A DNA stretch of 64,000 nt from Artemia franciscana. Taxonomy: Eukaryota; Arthropoda; Branchiopoda; Anostraca; Artemiidae. The notes beneath the pieces are model-generated. The model was not told the origin of the DNA, searched no databases, and saw only the letters and a program-made list of their open reading frames with translations. Of this stretch, positions 11,901 to 23,669 are shown piece by piece (within the stretch, counting starts at the first letter, position 1; every line of letters starts with the position of its first letter). The position numbers and the translations under genes are program-made. The DNA lies in NCBI RefSeq assembly GCF_032884065.1, contig NW_027062649.1, forward strand, positions 2,897,355 through 2,961,354. The letters run 5' to 3'.

Positions 11901-12082
11901 ATACGGATGTTTTATGTTTGAAATTTTTTGCCCAAACCGACAAGTAAAAAGAGTGTTTTTGCGAACCAGTTTTGTTTGAGCTCAACCATATGTAATTTTT
12001 TTCCGTTTTTGCGTTAAACATACAAGCTGGTTAAACCAAAGCTGTCATTGGTTAAACCAGCTGGTTGACGCAAAAAAAGGCC
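11901..12082 (+). mobile_element. Right terminal part of large TIR element copy 1
   Basis: Aligns with 17872-18050 at the right end of copy 2. It contains the subterminal motifs TTTGAGCTCAACC, TTTTTGCGTTAAACAT and GGTTAAACCA, and ends with the right terminal repeat (GGTTGACGC...GGCC). Confidence 0.8.
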
Positions 12083-12107
12083 TTAAAGGCCTTTTTTCGC
12101 GTCAACC
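12062..12107. repeat. Palindromic junction of two head-to-tail TIR elements
   Basis: The right terminal repeat of copy 1 (ending GGCC at 12082), five bases TTAAA, then the left terminal repeat of copy 2 (starting GGCC at 12088) form a near-perfect palindrome of about 45 bp. The arms read GGTTGACGC...GGCC and GGCC...GCGTCAACC. Confidence 0.9.
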
Positions 12108-12108
12108 A
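12088..12108 (+). repeat. Left terminal inverted repeat of the large element (copy 2)
   Basis: 21 bp, perfectly complementary to 18030-18050. Begins GGCC, then a T-run, then CGCGTCAACCA. Confidence 0.9.
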
Positions 12109-15100
12109 AAGAGACTGTTTGAGCTCAACCACTCGGTGTGGTTGAGCTCAACCGCTGTTTTTGCGTGAAACAGTGACAAACCAGGTTGTCATGAAAAGTG
12201 ATTTTGCGTGAAACAATTGACTGGTTTAACTCTAATTTAACCAGAACTGTCATTGTTTTTAACCGTAGGGTTCTACCATTCATAATTGTTGGTTGACCTT
12301 TTCAGGCATAGATTTCGAAAAGAAGAATTCGTAGGCTATAAATAAGTCTATATAAAATAAGAATTATAAGCTGACAAATAGAATTCTAGCCACGCAAAAG
12401 TAAGGTTTAATTTTGTTTTTTTTTCGTATTAGGGCTATTTGGATAAATGTTGGGTTATATCCTGCAATTTGATTCACATAGGCCTTAATACAGGAAGTCC
12501 AGAGTTTGAATATGCTTTTGAAAACTTATGTAGATACTTGGAAATCTTTGTTTCATCTTTTTGATGCCCTAGACTTGACCTTAGCTTGGTAATTTGGCTT
12601 CAGAGATAAAACCTTGATGAAGCAAGACCCTAGTGGTTATAAAGCATTGTTAATCCAATTACTATTCTTACTAGATGCTTCAAGATGTGTTGCATCTTTG
12701 TCAGAACTCTTTACATTTCAGTCTTACCCTATAGGGCCATGGATAAATTTTCAGGTCAAACTCTAGTTTGGCTACTATTTGCTATCTTAGAAATGGGTTA
12801 AGTAAGGAAAATAGAACTTCCAGTAATGAATCCAAAGCAAAAAATATGTAAAATTCAAGTTTAGCTAATTTTCATTATCTTGGAAAGGGAATAGGTTACA
12901 AGAACGAAACTCAGTAATTAATCCAGGGTCAAAAACACTCTGGGAAGGTACTGCCAGGCTTCTATGTCAACCCTTTTCTGATTTCTAAGTCTTAGATAAT
13001 TGCTTACTCAAAAGTTCTATACCTATACTATTGAAATTTTGACAAAACAAGATTTACCTTAATTTTTAATTATCAGTTTCTTTTTCTCTGGCCTTAGCTC
13101 TTAAAATGCAATTCCTTTTATTTGAGTAGCATTTTAAGCCATATCAATATTTTTTTTTCAAAATTTAGGAAATGTCTTTGCATATCTTTAAAACCTTATA
13201 AAGTGGATTGAGGAAAGCTGTGAAACAGTTTCTTTGTACTCCATGTAAGCAGACCTTCCCAGAACATACTTTAGCCTTTAGACCCATCCCTGAAAGTTTT
13301 TTTTTCAATCTCACCCCCTGGTGCTCTTTTACACATTGTATAAATTGTGAAGAAATGCCTGCCCCCTTGCTAAAAGTCTTAGAAGTATCTTATATCAAAA
13401 TACACCTGATACAGTTTAATTTTTTAGAGATGACACAGAATAGCATTAAAGCTGAGTATTTGCTTTGCAAGAAATGTGTCCCTTCTGTTGTAAAGCATTT
13501 TGGATAGACACTAATCTAACCATGGGTGTAGTGCTGTTGCAAATGGTTTTGCTTAAAATGGTTTGGAAAACAAATAGCAAATGTAAATTTGCTTTTTTAT
13601 CATTATTTAAGACTAGAATATCACAAAGCTATGCAATCACATTGCTTGTTGTATCTTAAGTAAATACAATCCCTGATGGAGCTTTGTTGATACCTGTCTT
13701 AAAATTAATTTGTCTAAATAAAATATATTGTTTATGGGACAGTAGAGAAAATGGCAACAACCATGAATTGAGTTTTTTTCAATATTTCTTTTTTCAAATA
13801 ATAGTTCTCTGGTCACATTTGTGTTCCTTGCTAAGTTGTTGGCACTCTGGTTTAATCCTTTGTCCAAGGGGTACAGGTTTAATTTCTGGCATTCCTAGTG
13901 TATTTGGTTTTTACCAGCTAAGTATTCACCATGCTAGTTTGCATCTTAAGTAAAGCAATCCCTACTGGAGCTTTGTTGACACCTGCCTTACAATAACTTG
14001 TCTAAGTAAAATACAATGTGTATTGAAGATTAGTGAAAATGGCTGTAAATCCATCTTGGTTTTTTTTTCAATTTTGTTTTTTTTTAATAGTTGTTCTACT
14101 CTGGTCGTAATAATGTTCTTGGCTAAGTGGAAAGCACTCTTAGTAAGAAATCCTTTGTCCATGGGGTACAGGTTTGATTCCTAGTATTGCCTGTTTATTT
14201 GTTGGGGGTCAGTGATGTTAGACAGATCTAAACCAGCTCTAAATAGGCAAATGGAGAAATATGCAAAAGGTAAGCAGGGAGGGTGTACAAAAGCACAAGA
14301 TTTCTGGCCCCCAGCCCTTAATTGCAATTCTTGGCCAAAGGGTCACAAAGTGGAAATTAGCACTGCCAGTTTAGACCTTGATGTGTCGGTGCTGCCATAC
14401 TTACTTACTTGCATATTGTTAATGAGTTTGCCCACATTTTATCTTCATTACTATCCCAAATCATTTAGACATTCAGCAAACTGTCTCAAAGCACAATTAG
14501 TATTGAATAGTTTTTGGGCCTTACTGACTTTCCCTTTATAGCAAAGGTTTATTGTTGTGTATAATGTAGATATTTTAAAGTAATCAATCATTAAGAATTC
14601 CCTTTTAGTTTTACCAAGTTTTTGAGTAATAAACCTTTTTAATTACCTTAAAATATTTATTCAGGTCCTTTACTATTGGCTGCCCTTTATATTACAATAA
14701 TGATTGAAATATATTGTGGTAACTAAAAATTTGGATAATCCAACCTATTTTACCATCTTAAGGTTGTTTACAAAGGCGTATGAAATATTTAAGTACTGAC
14801 TTAGCTACAGAAAATTTCTAGATATAATAAAATGTAAGCAAGATGGCTCTTACTTTGACCATATCTATGGAAGTGCTAATGAGAGAGTGGGTCATTTGAT
14901 GCATTTGTAGGATTGAGTGAGATGAGAAATGAAGTGTAGGTTTGATGAGAGATCGCTGGTGAATGTGATGAGGGATGAATGTTTTGCAAGATTTTAAAAT
15001 TTTGGATAATTTCTCATGTTGACAGTAGAGTGCAGAAGTAAAATTTTGTATTTTTTTTCTTTGTTTCTGTTATGTTAGACAATGTTGAATATTCTAAAGT

Positions 15101-18029
15101 GAAGTTTCTTTTTTGTTTGGAATTGTGATGGCCCTAGGGCTTTAGTGCAATACAAATTACTAATGTTTATTCACTTTCTTTAAACAAACACAAGGTCTAT
15201 GTCTCCTAGCTTTAACAAAGTCAAATGTAATTTTAAGACCAGGGATTTCAAAGTAGGTCAAATGAACTTCTGGTAAAAATGAGCAATTTATGAAACATCT
15301 AGATTAAAAAAAAGTCTTTTAGACAACAAAGAAGACAATTGAATAAAGAAAAGTACCTTATATCATAATTGTTGTGCACCCTTAAGATAGAAATGAACAA
15401 AGCTTCAATTAAGATTCTGTTTTGTTTAAACAGACAGAAGGGACAAACCTCCAAGCTTTGACAAATACAATCTCACTTTGTGGCTCCTATCTTTTCAAAG
15501 GGGACTTTCTTTGCATTTTTTCTATCCAACTAAAACTGAAAAGGATAGCATGATATATAAGTGACTTTCCAATAAACCTACATAACAAGAGAAAATCATT
15601 AAGTTAGGCTATGCTTTATCTCAATACCCCTCCCAATGTGGAGAAATATGGCTCAAATTTCATATTTTCAATGCATTTAACCTCCTGTCACCTGTTTTTC
15701 TAGTTATTGTTTGTCACATTTGTTTAATTTACAGCTACATGGGATGAAGTTAGAGAGACAGATTGACAAAACAAATGGAATATAGGAAATTTCAGCAATA
15801 CATTTTTATATTGGGAGGATTGAGGGGTAAAGTAGAGCAAAGTTGAATATAAATGTGTTACCAGCTATTATTCTAAAAATTATGAAGCATGAATTTTTTT
15901 TTTTTATTATGTTTCTTTCTCTTCAGGTCTTTCTCTAGGGCTTTACCAAATCAAACATTCTATGCCCAGAAAAATTAGCAACAAGGTATAGTCTAAGGCT
16001 TATGTTATTTAACTATGAATATGGAATTTATATGGCAATCAGGAACTGGATACAGGCTAAAGCAAGTAAAAAAGAAAGAAAAAACTTCCCTAGTTAGCTC
16101 AGGAGACTTTTAATAGATTACTCTTCAGATAATTGCCTATGATAGATAATTTAAATATTTACCCCTCTACAGTAGGGCATTAAAACAATCTATCACAATG
16201 TAAGATACAATATATTTAGATATGATGCTGATTTACAAATTCCAGGATTCTTTGTTGTAGTTTTCATAATTTTGTTGATAAAGTTTTATATATATTCATC
16301 ATATTTTATTTTATGTCATTAACATTAGCCAAACTAAACTTCTCAATAGAACTTGAATGTGGTGGCTATAATGCACAAGTACTGCAAAAATCTTACAACA
16401 CATTATGTGTTATGGTAACTGTTCAGTGAGAAAAAAACTATTTTCCTAGTTTAGCTTAATTTGTTATATTTTTGTCCTTATCAGAAATATTTTATTAATT
16501 TTAGGCAGCTGTCCCCCCTCAAAAAATTCTTAAACATTTGCTGGTTTATACTTAACTAGTATTCTACTGAAAACAAAAATTAATATATATTTTGTATTGA
16601 AGAAATATAAAGTCCTTAAGATTTTTTTTTATTAAGATTAAGCAGTTTGCTACTTTCTTTTGTTAGGCTAAGCCTGTAATAGTGCTTTATTGTGAAGAGC
16701 CAAAATTTGTAGGGATTGCAAAGGCTAGCCTGAACAATATGTTATTACAAATTATTAGGTTAAACTTCTGTTTGGTAAAATTCTATTTTAGATAAATTTG
16801 TATTATCTTGAAAAAGGTTTAGGTTAGGAAAATGAAACTTTTAGGGATGGGTCTAGAGACTAAACTATATCATGGGAAAGTATTTTGGAGCATCTAACTC
16901 TACTCTTTCTCTCTCTTAAAAACGTTTGCCTTAAATTACCTTAAATCACATTGTCTAATGAAATAAGGATTAAATCCCATAGAATTGCTGGTTAGTGATG
17001 ATGACAGTTGGAAATCTCAATATTTGGTCCACACCCTTAGAAATGCTTGTGTTATAAAAGTGAAACCCTTGCAAAATAAATCTTCTACTTAAATGACAAG
17101 AAAAAAGCGTTTTTAGTGTCATAACTTTGCTCAATTTCAATTTATGAAGTTTCCAAGATTTGGAAACTTTCAGGATATACATTTCCCTATATTTAAATAC
17201 GAAACACTGATATGGCTTAAAATTCTACTCAAATAACAAGAATTGCATTTTCAGAGCTAAACCCAGAGAAACAGAAACTGCTAGCTGAAAATTAAGGTAA
17301 GATGTTGTTTTACCAAAATTTTAATAGTTACAGACCAGTCCAGTATGCAAAATTCCAAGATTTAAAAACAGAAGAGGGTAATCACATAAGCTTAGCAATA
17401 GCTTCTCAGAGTATGTTTTTAGCTAAGGATTAACCACTGAAAGTTTCATTCACCTAACATAACCCCAATCAAAGATAGCAAAAAGTAGCTAAACTGGAAT
17501 TTGACTGGAAATTTAATCTATAGCCTGGTAGGCTAGTAGAATTCCAAATCAAAACAAAAAGAAGTCAAACTAGAATTTTATCCTCTGTTTAGGGTAGCTC
17601 AACAAAGCTAAAGTCTTATCATTTAGGACTTTTTAATAGATAATTTTGCTTTTACAGTATAAATACAACATTTTCCAATATATTACCTGAACAATTTAAC
17701 CCAAGATTCCACTAATTCAGACCCTTCCTATCTCTTCAAATATACCAGAGAGTATGCTAGATCATTTTTCAATTCTCTCTGACCTCAAAATAATGTGAAA
17801 TATGTCAAATCCGGAGGAAATTAAGCCAGTGCTAAATCATTTAATTATAATAGAATGACACTCTTAACACTATACGGATGTTTTATGTTTGAAATTTTTT
17901 GCCCAAACCGACAAGTAAAAAGTGTTTTCGCGAACCAGTTTTGTTTGAGCTCAACCATATGTAATTTTTTCCGTTTTTGCGTTAAACATACAAGCTGGTT
18001 AAACCAAAGCTGTCATTGGTTAAACCAGC

Positions 18030-18050
18030 TGGTTGACGCGAAAAAAGGCC
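18030..18050 (-). repeat. Right terminal inverted repeat of the large element (copy 2)
   Basis: 21 bp, perfect inverse of 12088-12108. Preceded by GGTTAAACCA and GAGCTCAACC subterminal motifs. Confidence 0.9.
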
Positions 18051-18105
18051 ACAAATGACCTGGCTGAAAGAAGCACTTGAAGGGGTTTGGTTAGGTCAAC
18101 ATCAT
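18051..18105. other. Short spacer between two different TIR elements
   Basis: 55 bp separating the right end of the large element from the left end of the 5-kb element. It holds nothing recognisable and has no match to the sequence following 23098, so it does not show how the second element inserted. Confidence 0.6.
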
Positions 18106-18127
18106 GGGTGCGTTTGTTTACTTGTCC
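18106..18127 (+). repeat. Left terminal inverted repeat, second TIR element
   Basis: 22 bp beginning GGGTGCGTTTGTTTAC; exact inverse complement at 23077-23098. Confidence 0.9.
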
Positions 18128-18723
18128 AATGGGATTTTTACTAATCAAGGTTTAACCCCTAAAAGATAACAACAAATACTTGTCTGGCCACGTTTCACTT
18201 AAAACGGCAAGATTAATTTGCGAATAATAACAACATTGGTCACGTGTAATTATTGTTTTAATGCTATGTGAAGTTTCGACAAGGAAGAGGCTAGGACTTT
18301 GGGCCTGTTTCAAATTTACTGGCAAATACAGCTTCAGCAATTATTTCAGAGCTGGGTAGCCTAATACAATTTGTGTGGCCAGAAGTTTAATTGTAAGATT
18401 TCAAATTGTGGTTGTCATTTGCCTTTTTAAGTCTTTCCATTCAAGATGCTTTGGATATTTTTTATTGTGATAAATTGTCTTAATGCTCTGAAAAGGGAAA
18501 ATTATTTCAATTGCACAGGATAGGAAAATTTTGGTAGGCTAATTAATTCAAAGTCCTAAATTAGCCAGGGAAGTGTTTTTTTTTTCACTAAAAAATCACC
18601 ACGTTCTTTGAACTCCAATTATATAGCCCTGTTCTTGACCCCCTTGATCCAGCTCCTGATTGTCATTTACACTAAATTTCACTTTTTCTGTTACCTATTT
18701 ATGTTTGCACCAGTTTTACCATT

Positions 18724-19352
18724 GGGTAAAATTGGTACAAACATTATTTCTGGCTTTCATATAAAGTGAATATACCACTTGATGCCTTTTGTAATGCTGT
18801 TTACAAATATAATAATCGCTTCTACCGCAAGTTCAGATTTAAGCACTTTTTGACCTCTTAAAAATGACCTAGGCTATGTATGGGGTCATTACAAATCTGT
18901 AATAGTTTAGAAACAAATTTGGGCTATATATTTGCACATCAGGGGGTGGGGGTAAAGTGTAGCATAAATTAAATATGTAAACTAACCATTGCTTGAATTT
19001 TTTTATGTGTGTGGTGTTGCACTGGTGATTTCTCTTTTCATTAAAATTTGATGTGCACAAACACGTTAAAAAAAAAACAGCAATGGTTAGTTTACGTATA
19101 TAATATATGCTATGCTTTACCCCCACCCCCCTGATGTGCAAATATATAGCCCAAATTTGTTTCTAAACTATTACAGATTTGTAATGACTCCATTTATAGG
19201 TCATCTTTAAGAGGTCAAGAGGTGAAAAAGTGCTTAAATCTGAATTTGCAGTAGAAGAAAGTATTATATTTGTAAAGAGCATATAATAAGGCATCAAGTG
19301 GTATATTCACTTTATATGAAAGCCAGTAATACTGTGCACCAGTTTTACCCTT
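18724..19352. repeat. Long inverted repeat (hairpin), arms ~270 bp, loop ~87 bp
   Basis: The left arm 18724-18992 (from GGGTAAAATTGG to CTAACCATTGC) is the reverse complement, with scattered mismatches, of the right arm 19080-19352. The arms share GTGAATATACCACTTGATGC, ACAAATTTGGGCTATATATT and the CAGGGGGGTGGGGGTAAAG-type stretch. A third, more diverged copy of the arm motif is at 19820-19925, an inverted one at 20220-20290, and related pieces at 23420-23520, 23842-23885 and 63770-63855. Confidence 0.85.
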
Positions 19353-20394
19353 GTTTCTTGTTAATATTACTAAGGGGTCATAGTTAAGCACTAGAGAAGT
19401 CATTGTTAAATAACATGTGCTTATGTATATATAGCTTTTTGCTACTTATTCTTCTTTGGTTATATAATGCTTGATGTGGTATAAGCCAAGAGAAGGACCT
19501 GTAGACCTATAGAAGAAAACCTGTCAAAAAAAGATGATTCTTTGTAATTTACATAATAATTATAGCTTTCTACATGCAGCCCTGCTCTACTTTAGCCCCA
19601 ACCCTCCTAATATGGAAATCTATAGCTGAAATTACATATTTTCTATTGATTCTGCCAATCTATCCCTCAACCCTTGTACCTGTTAATTGAGGCAACTGTG
19701 GCAAAACAAGAACTGGAAAAACAAGTAACAGGTGGCAGAAAACATTGGAAATGTATAATTTGGGCTATATGTTTGCAAATTAGGCATGTTAGAGGTGAAT
19801 TTCTTGTTGTTCATATTTTGATTTACAAATAAAGTGAATATACCACTTGATGCCTTTTTGTATGTTCTTTACAAATATAATAATTGCTTATTTTGCTAGT
19901 TCAAGTTTAGTTAGCACTTTTTGACCTTACTTAACCTAACAAATTTTGGCAGTGAAAAACATACATTATTTTGTCAAAAATGACCAAAAAAACGTACCTT
20001 AATTGAAAATTTGGCATCAAAGAAGAAGAAATACAGCATAATATTGTAAAATTTATTAATTCAACTTAATTGTGGAAAATCAGTGCTCATAGATTATACA
20101 ACATGTAAAAAATGGATTAATAATGAAACAGTAAGTTTGAGACCTATGTTTTAAGCTTTCTTATACCCAAAAACTATTTGAGTATACTTTGGTCATTTTC
20201 AAGAGCTCAAAAACTTGTACTTGAAGCACTTATTATGTTTGTAAAAAATAAAAAAGGGCATCAAGGAGTATGTTCACTTTATTTGTAAATCATATGAACA
20301 ATATGATATATGAACAACATATAAACATATAAACATATGAACAACAAAAAAATTACCAATTATTAGTATAGCTGCACAATTTTCCCCTGGGTAT

Positions 20395-22640
20395 GTAGGC
20401 CTAGTGGAAGGTCACTTATACCTGATCATGTCCCTACTGTTTTTACTTGGTTGAAAAAAAAATCCAAAGAAAGTTTCTATTGAAAAGGAAAGAGATCAAA
20501 AGTGAGATTGAATTTGTCATAGCTTGGAGGTTTGTCCCTTCAGTCTGTTTAAAGAAAACAGATTCATAATTAAAGCTTTGTTCATTTCAATCTTAGGGAT
20601 AATCTACATTTGTTACACTTAATTAAATGGTTGTAAAGGGATACTTTTATTTATTTGTCTTGTTTGTTTTCTACATAATTTTTTAATCTTTAAATTGATA
20701 TACATTTCTTACAAATCAATTAGTCATATCATAGTTCCACTTGCAAGTTTTGACCTGCTTTGTAACCCTGGTCTCAAAATTGCATATAAATTTATTGAAG
20801 CTAGGAAACATAGAACTCCTCTCTGTTTAAAAGAAAACGGATGGACATGAAAATGGATGGTAGGTTTTAATACACTAAAGTCCTAGGGTCATGGAAATAA
20901 AAAAAAACAATGAAGATTAACTTTTAAATTCTGGACATGACATAAATATAACATTCACAAAGAAAAACCATTCACAAAATTTTACTTTTGTGCTCAGTTG
21001 CCAACCTGAGCAATTGCCCTAAATTTTTAAACCTTGCAAAACATTCACCAGCCAATTCTTATGACCTACACTGTTCATTTTTGACCTACAAAAATTCATT
21101 GAAAAGGAAGGACCACCTTACTGACATTTCTTCCTTTTTACTTATACTTAATGGGTTTAAAAGAAAGCTCCTATGGCTAAGTTAGAAGCCTAGTAAAGGG
21201 CCAGGTAATCCTTTAGACAGGAAGTGCAATAGGAAGCTAGGGGCCAGTCATCCTATGCTTTTGCATGTCCTTCCTGCTTACTGACCCCAGATTTCTCTAG
21301 GTAACCTGTTAAGTTTGGGCCAATTCTGGCTGAACTTACAGAGTTACATCACTGACCTTTGTCCCAAACCAAATAAACTGCTAATGCCAGAAATTAAACC
21401 TGTGCCCTTTGGATAAAGGATTCTCAACCTAGAGTGCCAGCCACTTAGGAAGGAACACAAATGTCACCAGAGAACAAAAATTATTTGGAAAAAAGAAAAT
21501 ATTAAAAAAAAAAAAACTCAAGTCATAGTTGCTCATTGCTGTCCCACAAACAATATGTATTTCATTAAGACAAATAAATTTTTAAACAGGTATCAACAAA
21601 ACTCCATCAGGGATTATATTTACTTAAGGTACAATCAGCAATATTAATGCTTAGTTTTGTGATATTCTGGTTTTGAAATAATAAAAAAAAAGAGAAATTA
21701 TATGTTCTACTTGTTTCCCACAAGCCCATTTGAGAAAAATCATTTGTAACAACAATATACCCATGGTTGGCTCAGAATCTCTCTAAAATTCTTTAAACAG
21801 AAGGAATTTAAAAAAAAATTATACTCATCAGCAAGAAAAATATTAACATAACTCTCTAAACTTGGCACTTTTTAAGACAATTTTTAGCAAACCAAATGCA
21901 AAACTTTAATGGTGTCCTATGTCATCTAAAAAAAAACATTAAAATGTGCCAAATGAATTTTGATGTAAGATGCCTCAAATACTTTCAGTTGAATCTGTGA
22001 AATGAAGGGCCAGGTATTCCTTTACATTTTATACAATATATAAAAAGAAAAACAGTTCAAATTTTTTCACAAAAGAAGAAGCTTGATGTAAAAAATAAAT
22101 GTATTTTTAACAGAAAGCAACTGACATCAATGAAATCAAATAAAACAAAAATTCATGGAGAATAAATAATACAAGCCATATATTTAACCTATAATGAGGT
22201 GTCATAAAAGATTATTTCTAGAATTAGAAAAAAAACAGTGTTATGGCTTAAAGTTCTGCTCAATCAACAGGAGTTGTCTAAGGCCAGAATAATTAAGAAC
22301 TAAGGCCAGAGAAAAAAAAACTGATAACCAAAAATTAAGGCACCCAAAAATTTCAGGACCCTTTAGAGGGAAAAGAAGTAGAAGTAGGTACTTCAAAATA
22401 CCTTCCTGGGACATACTTTAGCCTGTAGACACATCCCTGAAAGTTTCATTTTCCTAGCCTAACCTCTTTCAAAGATAGCCAAAGGTAGCTAAAGTAAAAT
22501 TTTACCCCTACTGTATCTTAAAAATCCAGTTTAAATAGCAATCTCAACAAATATAGACTATATAAAAGGCTATAGGTATTGGCCTAATCATTCTAAATTT
22601 TTTCTGACTAATAATTATAGAATGGTATAGAAACTAGGCC
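20395..22640 (-). repeat. Inverted, diverged homologue of the large element's interior
   Basis: On the minus strand this segment follows the same order as 1640-4200. For example, 21355-21480 matches 2450-2530, 21640-21800 matches 2100-2290, and 20400-20610 matches 4015-4205. Divergence is much higher than between the two copies of the large element. Confidence 0.7.
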
Positions 22641-23076
22641 TGTTTGATATAACAACATTTGACTAACTCACCAATGTGATAGCTGCCTCCCTAAGAATCA
22701 ACCTTTTTAATAACAAAAAGACTTTTCTTCTGACTCCTTATGAAGCTAAGCCTATGCAAGACAGGCCTAGAACACCAAAAACCCTTTAGATACTAAGAAA
22801 TATGCATAATATTACTTACAGGTCACTGAAAAGCTAAGATTATTTCTATTATTTACAGTTACCTTGTCTTTTCTCTAGACTTAACGATTTCACATGTTTA
22901 TCCATTTAAAAAAATATATAGCATTGACATCACAATCCTCAAATAATCTTTTTATTTGGGGGTTATAAAGTGCCAGCCCACGGACAAGTAATCCTGAGCG
23001 TTTGAGGGGATTATCCGACTAACCTCTGACGTCATATCTGTCTCAAAAAACGTTTGGATTAATCAGATTAGTAACC

Positions 23077-23098
23077 GGACAAGTAAACAAACGCACCC
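23077..23098 (-). repeat. Right terminal inverted repeat, second TIR element
   Basis: 22 bp ending AACAAACGCACCC; exact inverse complement of 18106-18127. Confidence 0.9.
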
Positions 23099-23141
23099 GT
23101 CTTAGAACTTGGGCTGCCGTTTCAGCCAGCCCTTTGGCTGG
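23099..23141 (-). pseudogene. Truncated fragment of the decayed reading frame found at 62296-63593
   Basis: On the minus strand it reads PAKGLAETAAQVLR, identical at protein level to the segment ending at 63512, and then stops abruptly where the TIR element's end begins (23098/23099). The sequence behind it (to 23669) is also duplicated at 63513-64000, so this is a piece of a larger duplication cut off at the TIR. Confidence 0.75.
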
Positions 23142-23669
23142 CTGAGAACTAATAAAATAAATAAAACTGATAAGTATAAAGCTCTTTGTACCTTCTATAG
23201 ATATATAGTCGACTTGTTTTAATGGTAAACTAGGCTAACAAAAGCTGCAGGACTTTGGTGTTTCTGATTAGCCTATATTAACAGAGGTCAGACTCCACCC
23301 CATTAATGTGCAAATAGCCTATATACCCTGCATTGCGTACTGAATCCAAATTCATTGTTCTCGATCAAGTAAAACAGAAGGCTTTTTGGTAAATATGGGA
23401 TAGTCTATATTTCTTACTTTAAAATAAAGAGTATAGGTTACCACTTCATGCTTTTTTTTGTTATTTAAAAATTTGGCTGTTTAGTTTACATTTTGTTTTA
23501 AGCACTTTATATAGCCTATCCTTGAAAATAATAATTTTCTCTTCAGTTTTTTGGTCCCTAAATGGGTTAAATCATTGGCATCAAACTTTCAAACTTATTG
23601 TTTAGGCCTATTATAGATTCATTTTTATGGTGTAATAAGCTTTAAGGTAAAATTCTTGTTTATTGACTT
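23099..23669. repeat. Duplicated segment, second copy at 63470-64000
   Basis: About 535-570 bp aligned end to end, differing by small indels and some substitutions. The other copy runs off the right edge of the window, so the full length is unknown. It contains a hairpin-arm-like motif at about 23430-23500. Confidence 0.85.

Larger units (their letters stand above)
12088..18050 (+). mobile_element. Large non-autonomous TIR element, copy 2 (complete, 5.96 kb)
   Basis: Bounded by perfect 21-bp terminal inverted repeats (left from 12088 starting GGCCTTTTTTCGCGTCAACC; right ending 18050). Both ends carry nested subterminal motifs: GAGCTCAACC palindromes, TTTGCGTGAAACA/TTTGCGTTAAACA and GGTTAAACCA. 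No transposase is visible, so it would need one in trans. Extra segments relative to copy 1 are at about 13229-13385 and 16647-17020. The bases flanking the two ends (TTAAA on the left, ACAAA on the right) do not give a shared target duplication, so I cannot assign a superfamily. Its length is unusual for a non-autonomous element. Confidence 0.8.
18106..23098. mobile_element. Second TIR element, 4.99 kb, non-coding
   Basis: Bounded by perfect 22-bp inverted repeats, GGGTGCGTTTGTTTACTTGT+CC at 18106-18127 and its complement at 23077-23098. Terminal GGGTGCGTTTG-type ends are reminiscent of PIF/Harbinger elements, but the flanks (CAT and GTC) show no 3-bp duplication, so that is only a suggestion. 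No transposase frame is visible. The right half (about 20395-22640) aligns in inverted orientation with about 1640-4200 of the large element, collinear but clearly diverged. The left half contains a long hairpin (18724-19352). Confidence 0.75.

Noticed and set aside
12083-12087. TTAA target site implying piggyBac or Kolobok
   Set aside because: The right end of copy 2 is followed by ACAAA, not TTAA, so a TTAA duplication is not supported by this locus alone.
13208-13507. 99-codon frame at the left of TIR element copy 2
   Set aside because: Created by the ~155-bp segment missing from copy 1; no family resemblance and not kept in the related element.
18106-23098. Firm assignment to PIF/Harbinger
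   Set aside because: Terminal sequence is suggestive, but there is no 3-bp duplication at the flanks (CAT versus GTC) and no transposase.
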